A DNA stretch of 64,000 bases from Evansella halocellulosilytica (lineage in GTDB: Bacteria; Bacillota; Bacilli; Bacillales; Salisediminibacteriaceae): NCBI RefSeq assembly GCF_002335745.1, contig NZ_NIST01000001.1, positions 3,053,636-3,117,635 on the forward strand, given 5' to 3'. The notes beneath the pieces are model-generated. The model was not told the DNA's origin. It worked only from the letters and a program-made list of their open reading frames with translations, and made no database searches. Positions 35,243 through 44,515 of the stretch are shown piece after piece. Position 1 is the stretch's first letter, and the number at the start of each line of letters is the position of its first letter. The translations under genes and the position numbers were made by a program.

Positions 35243-36037
35243 TCAAGAAAATGGGTGGTTGGCGAAATAAAATAATCCACCATTGATCGTTTGGATGGTG
35301 ATCCTTGGTTCGTATTGTAACTTTAATGCTTCTTTTTCCATCTCATATGTTGGCGGTTTCCCATCGTAATCTTTATAAAACTTCTCAAGCAATATTTCAT
35401 CTGCTCTCCATCGCTTCGAAGCTTCGACTGCCCAAGTATAATCTTCATTATTAACACTGTTCATAATTTGTTTTTTTATTCTTTCTACACCAGACAAAGG
35501 TTTTATAATAGGATGAATCGTATAGCAATAATTTGGGATCGCTTCTTGGAAATGTTTGTTTTCTACATAGGAGTGGAAATGGGTAATCATTTCTCCTGTT
35601 AATAAATTTAAGCCTATTGAATGTAACTTCTCCTTAGTTCGGTCACATTGATATGACACAACTGTATTCATGACGAGCCATGGCTTTAATCCTACTGAAG
35701 GCTTGCTTACATTTACCGATTCATACAGTAAGACATGACTTCCTTGGTCAATAGCTGTTTCAAAAATTTGATGCAGCCTTGGTGATCCGAAATGGACGGA
35801 TTCTCCTTTTAAATCATCAGGTGCTGAGTTTTGGTCTGTAATTAGTGTCAGCTTCATTGGATTTGGGATTCCACCCATTTTCTCTAAGTAATGCCAATAA
35901 AATGGTCGATTCATTAGTGCTTTATCCATATCAACCGAAAGTTGAACATGTAAATGACTTGAAGATTCTTCAATAACAGGGCTGTCATTTTCTTCGAAGA
36001 ACTGTTTTACATAGGAATGAATTTGTTTAGAATCCAT
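35243..36037 (-). CDS. yqhG: YqhG family protein
   Basis: The 264-residue soluble protein has no motif I can tie to a reaction. Its placement directly downstream of the SNF2 helicase yqhH, with a two-base gap and both on the minus strand, is the B. subtilis yqhHG arrangement, and the start MDSKQIHSYVKQFFEENDSPV fits the family. The start is ATG after GGAGGTTCATAATT. It is likely co-expressed with the helicase. Confidence 0.85.
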   Translation of the reverse strand: MDSKQIHSYVKQFFEENDSPVIEESSSHLHVQLSVDMDKALMNRPFYWHYLEKMGGIPNPMKLTLITDQNSAPDDLKGESVHFGSPRLHQIFETAIDQGSHVLLYESVNVSKPSVGLKPWLVMNTVVSYQCDRTKEKLHSIGLNLLTGEMITHFHSYVENKHFQEAIPNYCYTIHPIIKPLSGVERIKKQIMNSVNNEDYTWAVEASKRWRADEILLEKFYKDYDGKPPTYEMEKEALKLQYEPRITIQTINGGLFYFANHPFS

Positions 36038-36039
36038 AA

Positions 36040-37689
36040 TTATGAACCTCCTGATTCAGCTGTAATAATCGAGGTGAGATTATCCATTTTGATTCTCATC
36101 TCACCTTGTGTTTCCGATTGGAGCAAAATATTTTTTACGTGATCCTCAATCGGCTCGTCCGAAAACTTTTCGAGTATTTCATCGAGTTTTCCAATGATCC
36201 CTTCAAATAAACCAATTTTTTTATAAAGCAACTGTAATATATGGTCTTCTACAGTGTTTTTTATAGCAAAATTATAAATTTTTACATCACTTTCCTGCCC
36301 TAAACGGTGGATACGGCCAATACGCTGTTCGATTCTCATCGGATTCCACGGTAAATCATAATTAATCATATGATGGCAAAATTGAAGGTTGATCCCTTCA
36401 CCACCTGCTTCAGTTGCAATCAATACTTGTGCATGGTCACGGAAAAGCTGTTTCATCCAATCCTTTTTACTGCGTTTAAATCCACCGCGAAACGGTACTG
36501 CTTTTATTCCATGCTGCCCGAGAAACCATTGCAAATATAACTGAGTTGCCCGGTATTCTGTGAAAATAATGACTTTGTCATTCCATTCTTGAATGAGTGA
36601 CAAAGCTTTTTCTGCTTTTGAATTCACTTGGATTTCATTAATTAGGTTGTGTAACCGCTCAATCTCAGCTTTGACATTCGAATTACCGCCGTATTGTTCT
36701 AAAAGACCGTTAAGGGTCATATAAACAGCTTCTCTGCTTGAACACGCTTCACGCTGTAAAGTAAGTGTTGTAAAGCCAAGTCCTAAAAGTGACTCATCAT
36801 TTTTCCATCGGAGTTTCCATTCACTAATTGCGTCATACAATGCACGCTCTTGCTCAGAAAAATCTATTTGGACTGTTTGCACTTGTCGCTTTGGCCAAGG
36901 CATATCTGAGTCAGAGCGGCGGTTTCTTATCATAACTTTTTGTATTAATTGATTTAACTCTTCTTGATTTTCTCCATCCTGGTATAGCTTCGTAAATGAA
37001 TCTTCATCACCAAGGTGACCTGGCTTTAATATAGAAATCAAGTGAAAGACTTCGCTTAAGCGATTTTGAATCGGAGTGGCGGTGAGTAACAAGCAAAATT
37101 TCTTTTTTAATTCTCTTACAAACTGATAGTTTTTCGTTTCTTTATTTTTTAATTTATGTGCCTCGTCAATAATGAGAAAATCAAAATCAATTTCCTTTAA
37201 TACGGAAGCATGTGGTTCTCTTTTCGCTGTATCAAGAGAAGTGACCATCACATCAACATGTTCCCATGCTGGTTTTTTTCGCTGTTCGATTGCTGGAATA
37301 TTAAATTTTTCATTCAGCTCCCGACACCATTGAGTGACAAGTGAAGCAGGAGCTAAAATTAATACTTTTTTAGCAAGACGTCTAATCATATATTCTTTTA
37401 ATATTAAGCCTGCTTCTATTGTTTTTCCTAACCCGACTTCATCAGCTAAGATTGCTTTACCATTCATTTCTTCTATTACGCGTTGAGCTGTTTCATATTG
37501 ATGGGGGAAAATCGTTAAATTTGGCAGATGTTTTGGTGCTATCAAGCCTTGAAAGTCATCTATCATCTGATGTTTTCTAGCATTATAAGCCATCACGTAT
37601 TTAGACCAGCTACTAAAGTCGGAGTGGTTATCTAAACAGTCTTTAAATGAATTAACCCAATCTTCGTTAAACTCGATCATTGGTTTCAT
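36040..37689 (-). CDS. yqhH: SNF2/RapA-family helicase YqhH
   Basis: The 549-residue protein has the SWI2/SNF2 motor motifs in order: LADEVGLGKTIEAG (I), LAPASLVTQW (Ia), IIDEAHKLKN (II, DEAH), LLTATPIQN (III), IIFTEYRATQ (IV), GGEGINLQFC (V) and RIGRIHRLGQ (VI). It is an ATP-dependent nucleic-acid translocase, RapA/HepA-like, perhaps acting on stalled RNA polymerase. No extra targeting domain is visible. The start is ATG after GGAGAGATTTCT. It is divergent from the glycine riboswitch. Confidence 0.9.
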   Translation of the reverse strand: MKPMIEFNEDWVNSFKDCLDNHSDFSSWSKYVMAYNARKHQMIDDFQGLIAPKHLPNLTIFPHQYETAQRVIEEMNGKAILADEVGLGKTIEAGLILKEYMIRRLAKKVLILAPASLVTQWCRELNEKFNIPAIEQRKKPAWEHVDVMVTSLDTAKREPHASVLKEIDFDFLIIDEAHKLKNKETKNYQFVRELKKKFCLLLTATPIQNRLSEVFHLISILKPGHLGDEDSFTKLYQDGENQEELNQLIQKVMIRNRRSDSDMPWPKRQVQTVQIDFSEQERALYDAISEWKLRWKNDESLLGLGFTTLTLQREACSSREAVYMTLNGLLEQYGGNSNVKAEIERLHNLINEIQVNSKAEKALSLIQEWNDKVIIFTEYRATQLYLQWFLGQHGIKAVPFRGGFKRSKKDWMKQLFRDHAQVLIATEAGGEGINLQFCHHMINYDLPWNPMRIEQRIGRIHRLGQESDVKIYNFAIKNTVEDHILQLLYKKIGLFEGIIGKLDEILEKFSDEPIEDHVKNILLQSETQGEMRIKMDNLTSIITAESGGS

Positions 37690-37904
37690 AGAAATCTCTC
37701 CTAAAAATTAATGTTTACAACGTCTGTATTTTTTAAAAAGAAAAAGCGTAATCTTCGTAAAAAAAGAAAAGTTCTATATTGCTTTGAAAAATAAAATAAT
37801 GGTACGATGTATGTGACCGTATTTGTAACTGAATCTTATTATGAACGAATTTACGCAAAATCATGAATGATTCGTAGAAAGATCTAAACTACATATTTGC
37901 GAAT

Positions 37905-38118
37905 GAGAGCAAGGGGAGAGAGCGGGATTAATTATACTGCCGCCGAAGGAGCAAACGGTTTACGTGAATCTCTCAGGCAAAATGACTCTTGCTTGACGCA
38001 ACTCTGGAAAGAGCTCGTTATAAGAGACACCCAAGGGGCAACCTTTTGAAAGAAAGGCAAACTCTCAGGTAATAAAGACAGAGACATGTTGGTTTTTTCG
38101 GCATGTCTCTGTCTTTTT
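37905..38118 (+). ncRNA. Tandem glycine riboswitch with terminator
   Basis: Two aptamers follow each other. The first spans about 37907-38010, with CCGCCGAAGGAGCAAACGG and CTCTCAGGCAAAA. The second spans about 38015-38075, with AAGGGGCAACC and CTCTCAGGT. Both blocks are hallmarks of the gcvT motif. A long terminator stem (AAGACAGAGACATG with CATGTCTCTGTCTT, 38075-38118) and a T run make the expression platform. Glycine binding should let transcription continue into gcvT-gcvPA-gcvPB. Confidence 0.93.
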
Positions 38119-38164
38119 CTATGGAATCAGTGAAAAGGAATGTTTCAAAAAGTTCATAGGATGT

Positions 38165-38210
38165 TTGGATATGTTACTTACTCTTAATATAATGAGTGAA
38201 AACGGTTACA
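38165..38210 (+). promoter_or_regulatory. Second gcvT promoter with candidate cre site, downstream of the riboswitch
   Basis: A -35 TTGGAT (38165-38170), a 17-base spacer and -10 TATAAT (38188-38193) lie after the riboswitch terminator. The predicted start region is covered by TGAAAACGGTTACA (38197-38210), which fits the CcpA cre consensus TGNAANCGNWNNCW. About 160 bases of leader remain before gcvT. If used, this promoter bypasses glycine control. Not tested. Confidence 0.5.
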
Positions 38211-38367
38211 ATGATGTGTTAGAAAAGGTTAGCAGTTAAAGGGAAGGTAACATTGATTATATAGATGTTATAGCGATCAAGAGCGGCGAAGATGTTATTT
38301 GTTAATGATGTTCTTGTCTTTACAAAACCTTTTTATGGACACATAACATTACTTGGAGGTGGGAAGA

Positions 38368-39462
38368 TTGTCAACGCAAAAGACACCATTGTATGAAATT
38401 TATAAGGAGTACCACGGCAAGACAATTGATTTTGGAGGATGGGAGCTTCCAGTCCAGTTTTCTGGGATAAAAAGTGAACACGAAGCTGTTAGAACGAAAG
38501 CAGGATTGTTCGATGTTTCCCATATGGGAGAAATCGAAGTAAAAGGAAGAGGTGCTTTACCTTACCTTCAAAAAATGATGACAAATGACGTTTCGAAAGT
38601 CAAAGATCATGCTTGCCAATATACCGCAATGTGTTATGAAGATGGCGGAACAGTGGACGACCTTGTTCTTTATAAGCGCTCTGATGATGACTTTTTACTC
38701 GTAGTTAATGCTTCCAACATTGAAAAAGATTATGAATGGTTAAAAAAACACCAATCAGAAGATGTAGAAATCATAAATGTTTCAAGCGATTACGCCCAAT
38801 TAGCCATTCAAGGTCCTAAAGCGGAAGAAATTACACAGAAACTCACGAAGCAAGACCTGTCAGAAATTACTTTTTTTAAGTTTCGAGAAGGTATTCAGTT
38901 AGCTGAAAAGGACGTATTGATCTCTCGTACCGGGTATACAGGAGAAGATGGTTTTGAAATATACTGCAAACCCGAAGATGCAGCAGATCTATGGAAAGCA
39001 CTTTTAGAAGCGGGGCAAGAAGAAGGAATTGAACCGTGCGGATTAGGTGCAAGAGATACACTTCGGTTTGAAGCAAGGCTTGCTTTGTACGGTCAAGAGC
39101 TTACAAAAGATATTACACCTATTGAAGCTGGGATCGGTTTTGCTGTTAAGCCAGATAAAGAAGCTGACTTTTTTGGGAAACGTGTTTTAAAAGAACAAAA
39201 AGAAAATGGCCCTAAACGAAAGCTAGTCGGTCTTGAAATGATTGATAAAGGAATTCCGAGAACGGATTATGAAGTTTATAAAAATAATGAAAAAATCGGA
39301 TTTGTAACAACGGGTACACAATCGCCAACGTTAAAGAAAAATGTCGGGCTTGCAATCATTGATGCTCAATATAAGGCACTCGATACAGAGGTTGAAGTAC
39401 AAGTACGCAAACGACGCTTAAAGGCGAAAGTCGTTGCAACACCATTCTATAAACGGTCTTAA
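38368..39462 (+). CDS. gcvT: Glycine cleavage system T protein (aminomethyltransferase)
   Basis: The protein of about 364 residues begins [32 protein letters not shown]-like (start block split here by residues 1-20 and 21-32), then [11 protein letters not shown], the folate-binding [15 protein letters not shown] and the LGARDTLR block. It transfers the methylene group of aminomethyl-lipoyl H protein to tetrahydrofolate and releases ammonia. The start is TTG after TTGGAGGTGGGAAGA; a TTG at 38353 lies within that ribosome site. It is the first gene of gcvT-gcvPA-gcvPB. The H protein gene is not in the window. Confidence 0.95.
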   Translation: MSTQKTPLYEIYKEYHGKTIDFGGWELPVQFSGIKSEHEAVRTKAGLFDVSHMGEIEVKGRGALPYLQKMMTNDVSKVKDHACQYTAMCYEDGGTVDDLVLYKRSDDDFLLVVNASNIEKDYEWLKKHQSEDVEIINVSSDYAQLAIQGPKAEEITQKLTKQDLSEITFFKFREGIQLAEKDVLISRTGYTGEDGFEIYCKPEDAADLWKALLEAGQEEGIEPCGLGARDTLRFEARLALYGQELTKDITPIEAGIGFAVKPDKEADFFGKRVLKEQKENGPKRKLVGLEMIDKGIPRTDYEVYKNNEKIGFVTTGTQSPTLKKNVGLAIIDAQYKALDTEVEVQVRKRRLKAKVVATPFYKRS

Positions 39463-39482
39463 TTTGAGAGGAGATGAAGACA

Positions 39483-40826
39483 GTGAAATTCAGATATTTA
39501 CCGATGACCGAAAACGATCAAAAAGAAATGCTTGATACGATCGGAATTAATAGTATCGAAGAGTTATTTTCTGATATCCCGAAAGCTACACGTTATAAAG
39601 AGAACTTAAAAATAGAAGAAGCATTAGAAGAACCTAAACTTGTTAAAGAAATGTCCCGTCTTGCTAATAAAAATAAAAACATTAAAGATTATACTTCTTT
39701 TCTAGGAGCAGGTGTTTACGAACACTATATCCCTTCTGTTGTCAATCATATGCTTCTTCGTTCTGAATTTTATACGGCATATACACCTTATCAGCCAGAA
39801 ATCTCTCAAGGTGAACTTCAAGCTATTTTTGAATTCCAATCAATGATTTGCGAGCTGACAGGTATGGAAATTGCAAATTCATCTATGTATGACGGTCCTA
39901 CAGCCTTAGCAGAAGCAGCAATGATGAGTGCCGGTCATACGCGTAAAAAAACGATTCTCGTGTCAAAAACTGTACATCCGGAAGCACGTGAAGTATTAAA
40001 ATCAAACGCAGACGGTCAGAACTTAACAGTGATCGAAATTAATGATAAAGATGGCGTCACAGATATTGATGATTTAAAGGCACAATATCATGATGATGTT
40101 GCAAGTGTCATTGTTCAATATCCGAACTTTTTTGGGAATATCGAAGATTTAAAAGCAATAGAAGAAGTTGCTCACCAGGGGAAGGGACTATTTATCGTGT
40201 CATCAAATCCACTTAGTCTCGGTGTATTACAACCCCCCGGCAGCTTTGGAGCAGATGTTGTCATCGGTGATGCGCAACCATTTGGAATTCCAACACAGTT
40301 AGGCGGTCCGCATTGTGGTTATTTCGCAGTCACAAAGAAATTGATGAGAAAAGTTCCAGGACGTCTTGTGGGTCAAACGACTGATGATAAAGGAATGCGA
40401 GGATTTGTACTAACACTACAAGCACGTGAGCAGCACATTCGTAGAGACAAAGCAACGAGTAATATTTGTTCAAATCAAGCATTAAATGCACTTGGTGCTG
40501 CCATAACCATGAGCGCAATTGGAAAAAAAGGTGTACAGAATATGGCAGCTCAAAATTTGCAGAAAGCACACTATGCGAAAGAACAATTGAAAAAACACGG
40601 TGTTGAAATCGTTTATGATAAGCCGTTTTTCAATGAATTCGTTGTAAAGCTGCCAAAGTCAATCAAAGAAGTAAATAAAAAATTGGTCAATCACCATATA
40701 CTTGGAGGATACGATCTGTCTAGAGCGTATGAAAATAAAGAAAATATGATGTTGGTTGCAGTGACTGAACTGCGTACGAAAGATGAGATTGAGCACTTTG
40801 CTTCAGTATTGGGGGGAGTAGAATGA
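39483..40826 (+). CDS. gcvPA: Glycine dehydrogenase (decarboxylating) subunit 1
   Basis: The protein of about 447 residues starts [16 protein letters not shown] at GTG after GAGGAGATGAAGACA, as in B. subtilis GcvPA. An ATG nine bases earlier is part of the ribosome site. It carries [15 protein letters not shown] and [13 protein letters not shown], typical of the alpha subunit of the two-subunit P protein. With GcvPB it decarboxylates glycine with PLP and loads the lipoyl H protein. Its stop overlaps the gcvPB start. Confidence 0.95.
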   Translation: MKFRYLPMTENDQKEMLDTIGINSIEELFSDIPKATRYKENLKIEEALEEPKLVKEMSRLANKNKNIKDYTSFLGAGVYEHYIPSVVNHMLLRSEFYTAYTPYQPEISQGELQAIFEFQSMICELTGMEIANSSMYDGPTALAEAAMMSAGHTRKKTILVSKTVHPEAREVLKSNADGQNLTVIEINDKDGVTDIDDLKAQYHDDVASVIVQYPNFFGNIEDLKAIEEVAHQGKGLFIVSSNPLSLGVLQPPGSFGADVVIGDAQPFGIPTQLGGPHCGYFAVTKKLMRKVPGRLVGQTTDDKGMRGFVLTLQAREQHIRRDKATSNICSNQALNALGAAITMSAIGKKGVQNMAAQNLQKAHYAKEQLKKHGVEIVYDKPFFNEFVVKLPKSIKEVNKKLVNHHILGGYDLSRAYENKENMMLVAVTELRTKDEIEHFASVLGGVE

Positions 40827-42286
40827 GTCAGAAAGATCAAGCATTAATATTTGAACTTAGTAAAGAAGGGCGTGTAGGGCATAGCCTGCCAGAGCTAGAT
40901 ATTCCTGAAACAAATATAAACGATTTACTGCCTTCTGAATATCAACGTGAGGAAGCACCTGAGCTTCCGGAAGTTTCTGAGCTGCAAATTGTTCGACATT
41001 ATACAGCATTATCTCGACGTAATCACGGAGTCGATTCAGGGTTTTATCCGCTAGGCTCTTGTACAATGAAATATAATCCAAAAATTAATGAAGACATTGC
41101 TCGTCTGCCCGGATTTGCTCATATACACCCTTATCAAGATGAGGAAACGATTCAAGGAGCCCTTGAATTAATGTATAAGCTTCAAGGATCATTAGAAGAA
41201 ATTACTGGGATGGATCAAGTCACATTACAGCCTGCAGCAGGTGCACATGGTGAGTGGACGGGATTAATGCTAATCCGTGCTTTTCACGAGGCAAATGGAG
41301 ATATGCAACGTACAAAAGTAATTGTTCCAGATTCAGCTCACGGAACAAACCCGGCATCAGCAACAGTAGCAGGGTTTGAAGCTGTAACGGTAAGATCGAA
41401 TGAAAATGGAATTGTCGACCTCGACCATTTGAAGGAAGTAGTTGGTGATGACACAGCAGCTCTTATGTTAACAAACCCTAATACATTAGGATTATTTGAG
41501 GAAGAAATTCTTGAAATGGCAAAGGTTGTCCATGATGCAGGTGGAAAGCTTTACTACGATGGAGCAAATTCAAATGCGATTTTAGGTATTTCCCGGCCAG
41601 GAGATATGGGCTTTGACGTCGTACACCTTAACCTTCATAAAACATTTACGACACCACATGGTGGTGGAGGTCCAGGATCTGGCCCGGTTGGAGTAAAAAG
41701 CGATCTCGTGCCATATTTACCTAAACCTTTAGTCGTGAAAGAAGGGGAGTCATACAGCTTTGATTATGATATTCCGCAGTCTATCGGACGTGTGAAGCCA
41801 TACTATGGCAACTTCGGTATTAATGTTAGAGCTTATACGTACATTCGTACAATGGGACCTGAAGGTTTACGCAAAGTATCGGAATATGCTGTATTAAATG
41901 CCAATTATATGTTACGAAGATTAGAACCATATTTCGACACGCCTTATACGCAGCATTGTAAGCATGAATTCGTCTTGTCTGGTAAGCGTCAAAAGAAGCT
42001 TGGAGTCAGGACGCTTGATATTGCAAAACGTTTACTAGACTTCGGTTATCATCCACCAACCATCTACTTCCCTCTAAATGTAGAGGAGTGTTTAATGATC
42101 GAGCCTACAGAAACAGAGTCGAAAGAAACTCTAGACGAATTTTGTGATGCGATGATTCAAATTGCAAAAGAAGCGGAAGAGAATCCAGAGATTGTTCAAG
42201 AGGCTCCTCATCATACGGTCATCGGGCGTCTAGATGAAACGACAGCTGCGAGAAAACCGATTTTGCGTTATATGAAAGAAAATTAA
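40823..42286 (+). CDS. gcvPB: Glycine dehydrogenase (decarboxylating) subunit 2
   Basis: The 487-residue protein is the PLP-carrying subunit. The Schiff-base lysine is K273 in [16 protein letters not shown]. Other family blocks are [15 protein letters not shown] and [11 protein letters not shown]. It overlaps gcvPA as ATGA, so the subunits are made together. A hairpin that is also part of a dispersed repeat follows its stop. Confidence 0.95.
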   Translation: MSQKDQALIFELSKEGRVGHSLPELDIPETNINDLLPSEYQREEAPELPEVSELQIVRHYTALSRRNHGVDSGFYPLGSCTMKYNPKINEDIARLPGFAHIHPYQDEETIQGALELMYKLQGSLEEITGMDQVTLQPAAGAHGEWTGLMLIRAFHEANGDMQRTKVIVPDSAHGTNPASATVAGFEAVTVRSNENGIVDLDHLKEVVGDDTAALMLTNPNTLGLFEEEILEMAKVVHDAGGKLYYDGANSNAILGISRPGDMGFDVVHLNLHKTFTTPHGGGGPGSGPVGVKSDLVPYLPKPLVVKEGESYSFDYDIPQSIGRVKPYYGNFGINVRAYTYIRTMGPEGLRKVSEYAVLNANYMLRRLEPYFDTPYTQHCKHEFVLSGKRQKKLGVRTLDIAKRLLDFGYHPPTIYFPLNVEECLMIEPTETESKETLDEFCDAMIQIAKEAEENPEIVQEAPHHTVIGRLDETTAARKPILRYMKEN

Positions 42287-42309
42287 CTCATAAACGAGTA
42301 AAATAGAGT

Positions 42310-42376
42310 GGAGGCTGGGACAAAACCTAGTTAAATAAGAGTGGCCCTCACGTCGTTGAGAGCCATTTCTTATTTA
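42310..42376 (+). repeat. Family C repeat with terminator-like hairpin after gcvPB
   Basis: GGAGGCTGGGACAAAAC is followed by TAAATAAGAGTGGCCCTCA, which pairs with TTGAGAGCCATTTCTTATTT (one mismatch). A reverse-oriented relative lies at about 54349-54401, and the opening GAGGCTGGAACAAAAC recurs at 59757. There is no real T run, so termination is likely but not certain. Confidence 0.6.
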
Positions 42377-42432
42377 TCAGGTATTTATTTTATATTGGGG
42401 TTGATTGTTCAAAAAACACTCACTTGTGTTTT

Positions 42433-42600
42433 GGAGTGAAAGAGTCCGCCTTATAGGATTTCGATGATTATGAAAAGGGATGTCCTCAAAATTCTTTTGG
42501 CACGGACCAAATGAATAAGGTCCCTTAGGTGACTCTGGTGGTAAAGTGCCCTTATAGGGCGAAATTAAAACCGCCCGTTTTACGGGCGGATACTTATTTA
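42433..42600. repeat. Structured dispersed repeat, family B copy 3
   Basis: This copy is the best match to copy 1: GATTATGAAAAGGGATGTCC, GGACC pairing with GGTCC, AAGTGCCCTTATAGGGC and the perfect CCGCCCGT/ACGGGCGG stem. It ends four bases from the stop codon of the minus-strand gene yqhL, for which the last stem followed by TTTTAATTT would be the terminator. Confidence 0.78.
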
Positions 42601-42604
42601 TCGT

Positions 42605-42976
42605 TTATTTTTTTACTTTTCCAGTCCATTTACGGAAGCCGCCTTTAAGCATGTTGAGATCTTCAACCTCCCGTTTTTTACGAAGTATTTTAGCAGCTTG
42701 CGTACAGCGGGTGCCATTTTGACAATAAAGGTATACTGGCTGATCTTGACGAATCTCAGTCATTCGATGTCTTAATTGAGACAACGGAATATTTCTAGCT
42801 CCGAGAATATAACCTGTTTTAAACTCTCTTTCCTCACGAACATCAATTAGCTGAGCTTTCCGGTAATTCTTTTTAAACTCTTCTTGATCCAGCTGTGTTA
42901 AAAATTTCGGTTTCCTCAGCCGCAGGACGATAAAAATAATAAGTATGACGGTTATACCAATTAATACCCAGTTCAT
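42605..42976 (-). CDS. yqhL: Membrane-anchored rhodanese-like protein YqhL
   Basis: The 123-residue protein has an N-terminal membrane segment (residues 3-19) and a single rhodanese domain. The active-site cysteine is in LYCQNGTRC. It also has the CH2A-like IDVREEREFKTGYILGARNIPL. It would handle sulfane sulfur near the inner face of the membrane. In B. subtilis yqhL lies between gcvPB and lipM, as here. The start is ATG after GGAGTGGACCCACATC. Confidence 0.9.
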   Translation of the reverse strand: MNWVLIGITVILIIFIVLRLRKPKFLTQLDQEEFKKNYRKAQLIDVREEREFKTGYILGARNIPLSQLRHRMTEIRQDQPVYLYCQNGTRCTQAAKILRKKREVEDLNMLKGGFRKWTGKVKK

Positions 42977-43165
42977 GATGTGGGTCCACTCCTTTTTCTA
43001 TCTAATCAATAAGTCCATTATAAATGATAAACGTAAAAAGATGAACGTGCAACGTTCTAACAAAAAAATTTCCACATAAACCGTTTTTCTTTTCATCTTA
43101 TCGACTTTTTTTGTATGATAAATAAGGAATGAAATTAGATTTGAATTGGAATAGAGGGATAGTTC

Positions 43166-43996
43166 ATGGAAACTTGGTACTATTTAGATTCTGGTAATCG
43201 AAGCCCTGGTTATAATATGGCATTAGATGAAAAGCTTATGAATTGGCACCGTAGAGGTGAAATACCTCCTGTTGTCCGGTTTTACGGTTGGGATCCCCCT
43301 ACATTATCAGTCGGTTATTTTCAGAAAGTAGAAAAAGAAATTAACTTAGAGGCTGTTCAAAATCACGGTCTAGGCTTTGTCAGACGGCCAACAGGTGGTA
43401 GAGGTGTATTGCATGACGATGAGTTAACGTATAGTGTCATCGTTTCTGAAAGTCATCCGAAGATGCCAGAATCTGTTACTGAAGCTTATCGTGTTATATC
43501 AGAAGGACTGTTGGAAGGTTTTCGTGAACTTGGTCTTCACACGGAGTTTTCGATACCTAGAACGAGTGAAGAGAAGGAACGCCTGAAAAATCCTCGTTCT
43601 GCTGTTTGTTTTGATGCACCTTCGTGGTATGAATTAGTAGTGGAAGGAAGAAAAGTTGCAGGTAGTGCACAAACTCGCCAGAATGGAGTTATTCTTCAGC
43701 ACGGGTCGATTATTTTATCTTTAGATGAAGATAAATTGTTTGACGTGTTTAAATATCCGAGCGAACGTGTTCGTCAAAGAATGCAAAAAGCGTTTAAAAA
43801 CAAAGCCGTTCCTATTAATGCAATAGCTGAACGAGAAGTCACGATTTCAGAAGCAAAAAAAGCCTTTTACGAAGGTTTTAAAAAAGGTCTGCATCTCAAT
43901 TTAGAACCTTTCGAATTAACTGAAACGCAACAGAGAGAAGTTGAAGAATTAGTGAACCGCAAATATGGGACAGATGCATGGAATTATAAAGCATAA
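43166..43996 (+). CDS. lipM: Octanoyltransferase LipM
   Basis: The 276-residue protein has the LplA/LipB-fold blocks [18 protein letters not shown] and [22 protein letters not shown]. The acyl-accepting cysteine is C148 in AVCFDAPS, in register with Cys150 of B. subtilis LipM. It transfers octanoate from acyl carrier protein to the H protein of the glycine cleavage system, which explains its place beside the gcv operon. The start is ATG after AGAGGGATAGTTC. Confidence 0.93.
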   Translation: METWYYLDSGNRSPGYNMALDEKLMNWHRRGEIPPVVRFYGWDPPTLSVGYFQKVEKEINLEAVQNHGLGFVRRPTGGRGVLHDDELTYSVIVSESHPKMPESVTEAYRVISEGLLEGFRELGLHTEFSIPRTSEEKERLKNPRSAVCFDAPSWYELVVEGRKVAGSAQTRQNGVILQHGSIILSLDEDKLFDVFKYPSERVRQRMQKAFKNKAVPINAIAEREVTISEAKKAFYEGFKKGLHLNLEPFELTETQQREVEELVNRKYGTDAWNYKA

Positions 43997-44338
43997 AGTG
44001 GTGACGAACAGCATGTCTAAAGGGGCATGTTGTTTTTAATATAGGAGAATGTATTGTCGCCGATATGCTGGTGCCCTTGCGCTTTTCATATTCGTCTATT
44101 TTTGATATTCTATTAATCTGTTGTTTATATAAACTGCATAGCAATAAGAGAATATATGTCGAAACTTCTTTATGGTCGTCAAACCTTAATATAGTAGCAT
44201 TTCGCGTTTGTTTATATATGCAAATGACAAAAATCGTGAATATCAATTATTAGCATGATGAAGAATGTCATTTCCTCTTTCTTTTTCACTTTTACATACT
44301 TTTATGAAGTTGACATATTTATATTTATTTGTTCACTA
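43997..44338. other. Intergenic stretch after lipM
   Basis: No gene is supported. A fragment GCCGATATGCTGGTGCCCTTGCG with CTTTTC near 44057-44085 resembles the tail of family A repeats. Short frames on both strands lack ribosome sites and look accidental. Confidence 0.4.
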
Positions 44339-44410
44339 ATCAATATATAGTACTATTTAACATTCATGGAACACTATATATTGATAATTGTAATTGAACT
44401 GTGATATAGT
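44339..44410 (+). promoter_or_regulatory. Paired NrdR boxes and promoter of nrdJ
   Basis: ATCAATATATAGT (44339-44351) and its exact inverted copy ACTATATATTGAT (44372-44384) are 33 bases centre to centre, about three helical turns, as NrdR-box pairs are. The second box overlaps a -35 TTGATA (44381-44386); 18 bases later is a -10 TATAGT (44405-44410). NrdR is the known repressor of ribonucleotide reductase genes. An 11-bp perfect hairpin (44424-44452, arms AAGTCATTGGC and GCCAATGACTT) lies in the leader. Confidence 0.65.
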
Positions 44411-44515
44411 GAGTGAAGAAATAAAGTCATTGGCCAAGCTTGCCAATGACTTAAAGAAATAAATCTATCACATATATTGACTGCAAAAACTATTAATATA
44501 AAGGAGAGAAAGCCT

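Noticed and set aside
44065-44253. 62-codon plus-strand and 116-codon minus-strand frames after lipM
   Set aside because: AT-rich spacer with no ribosome sites and no conserved-looking sequence.
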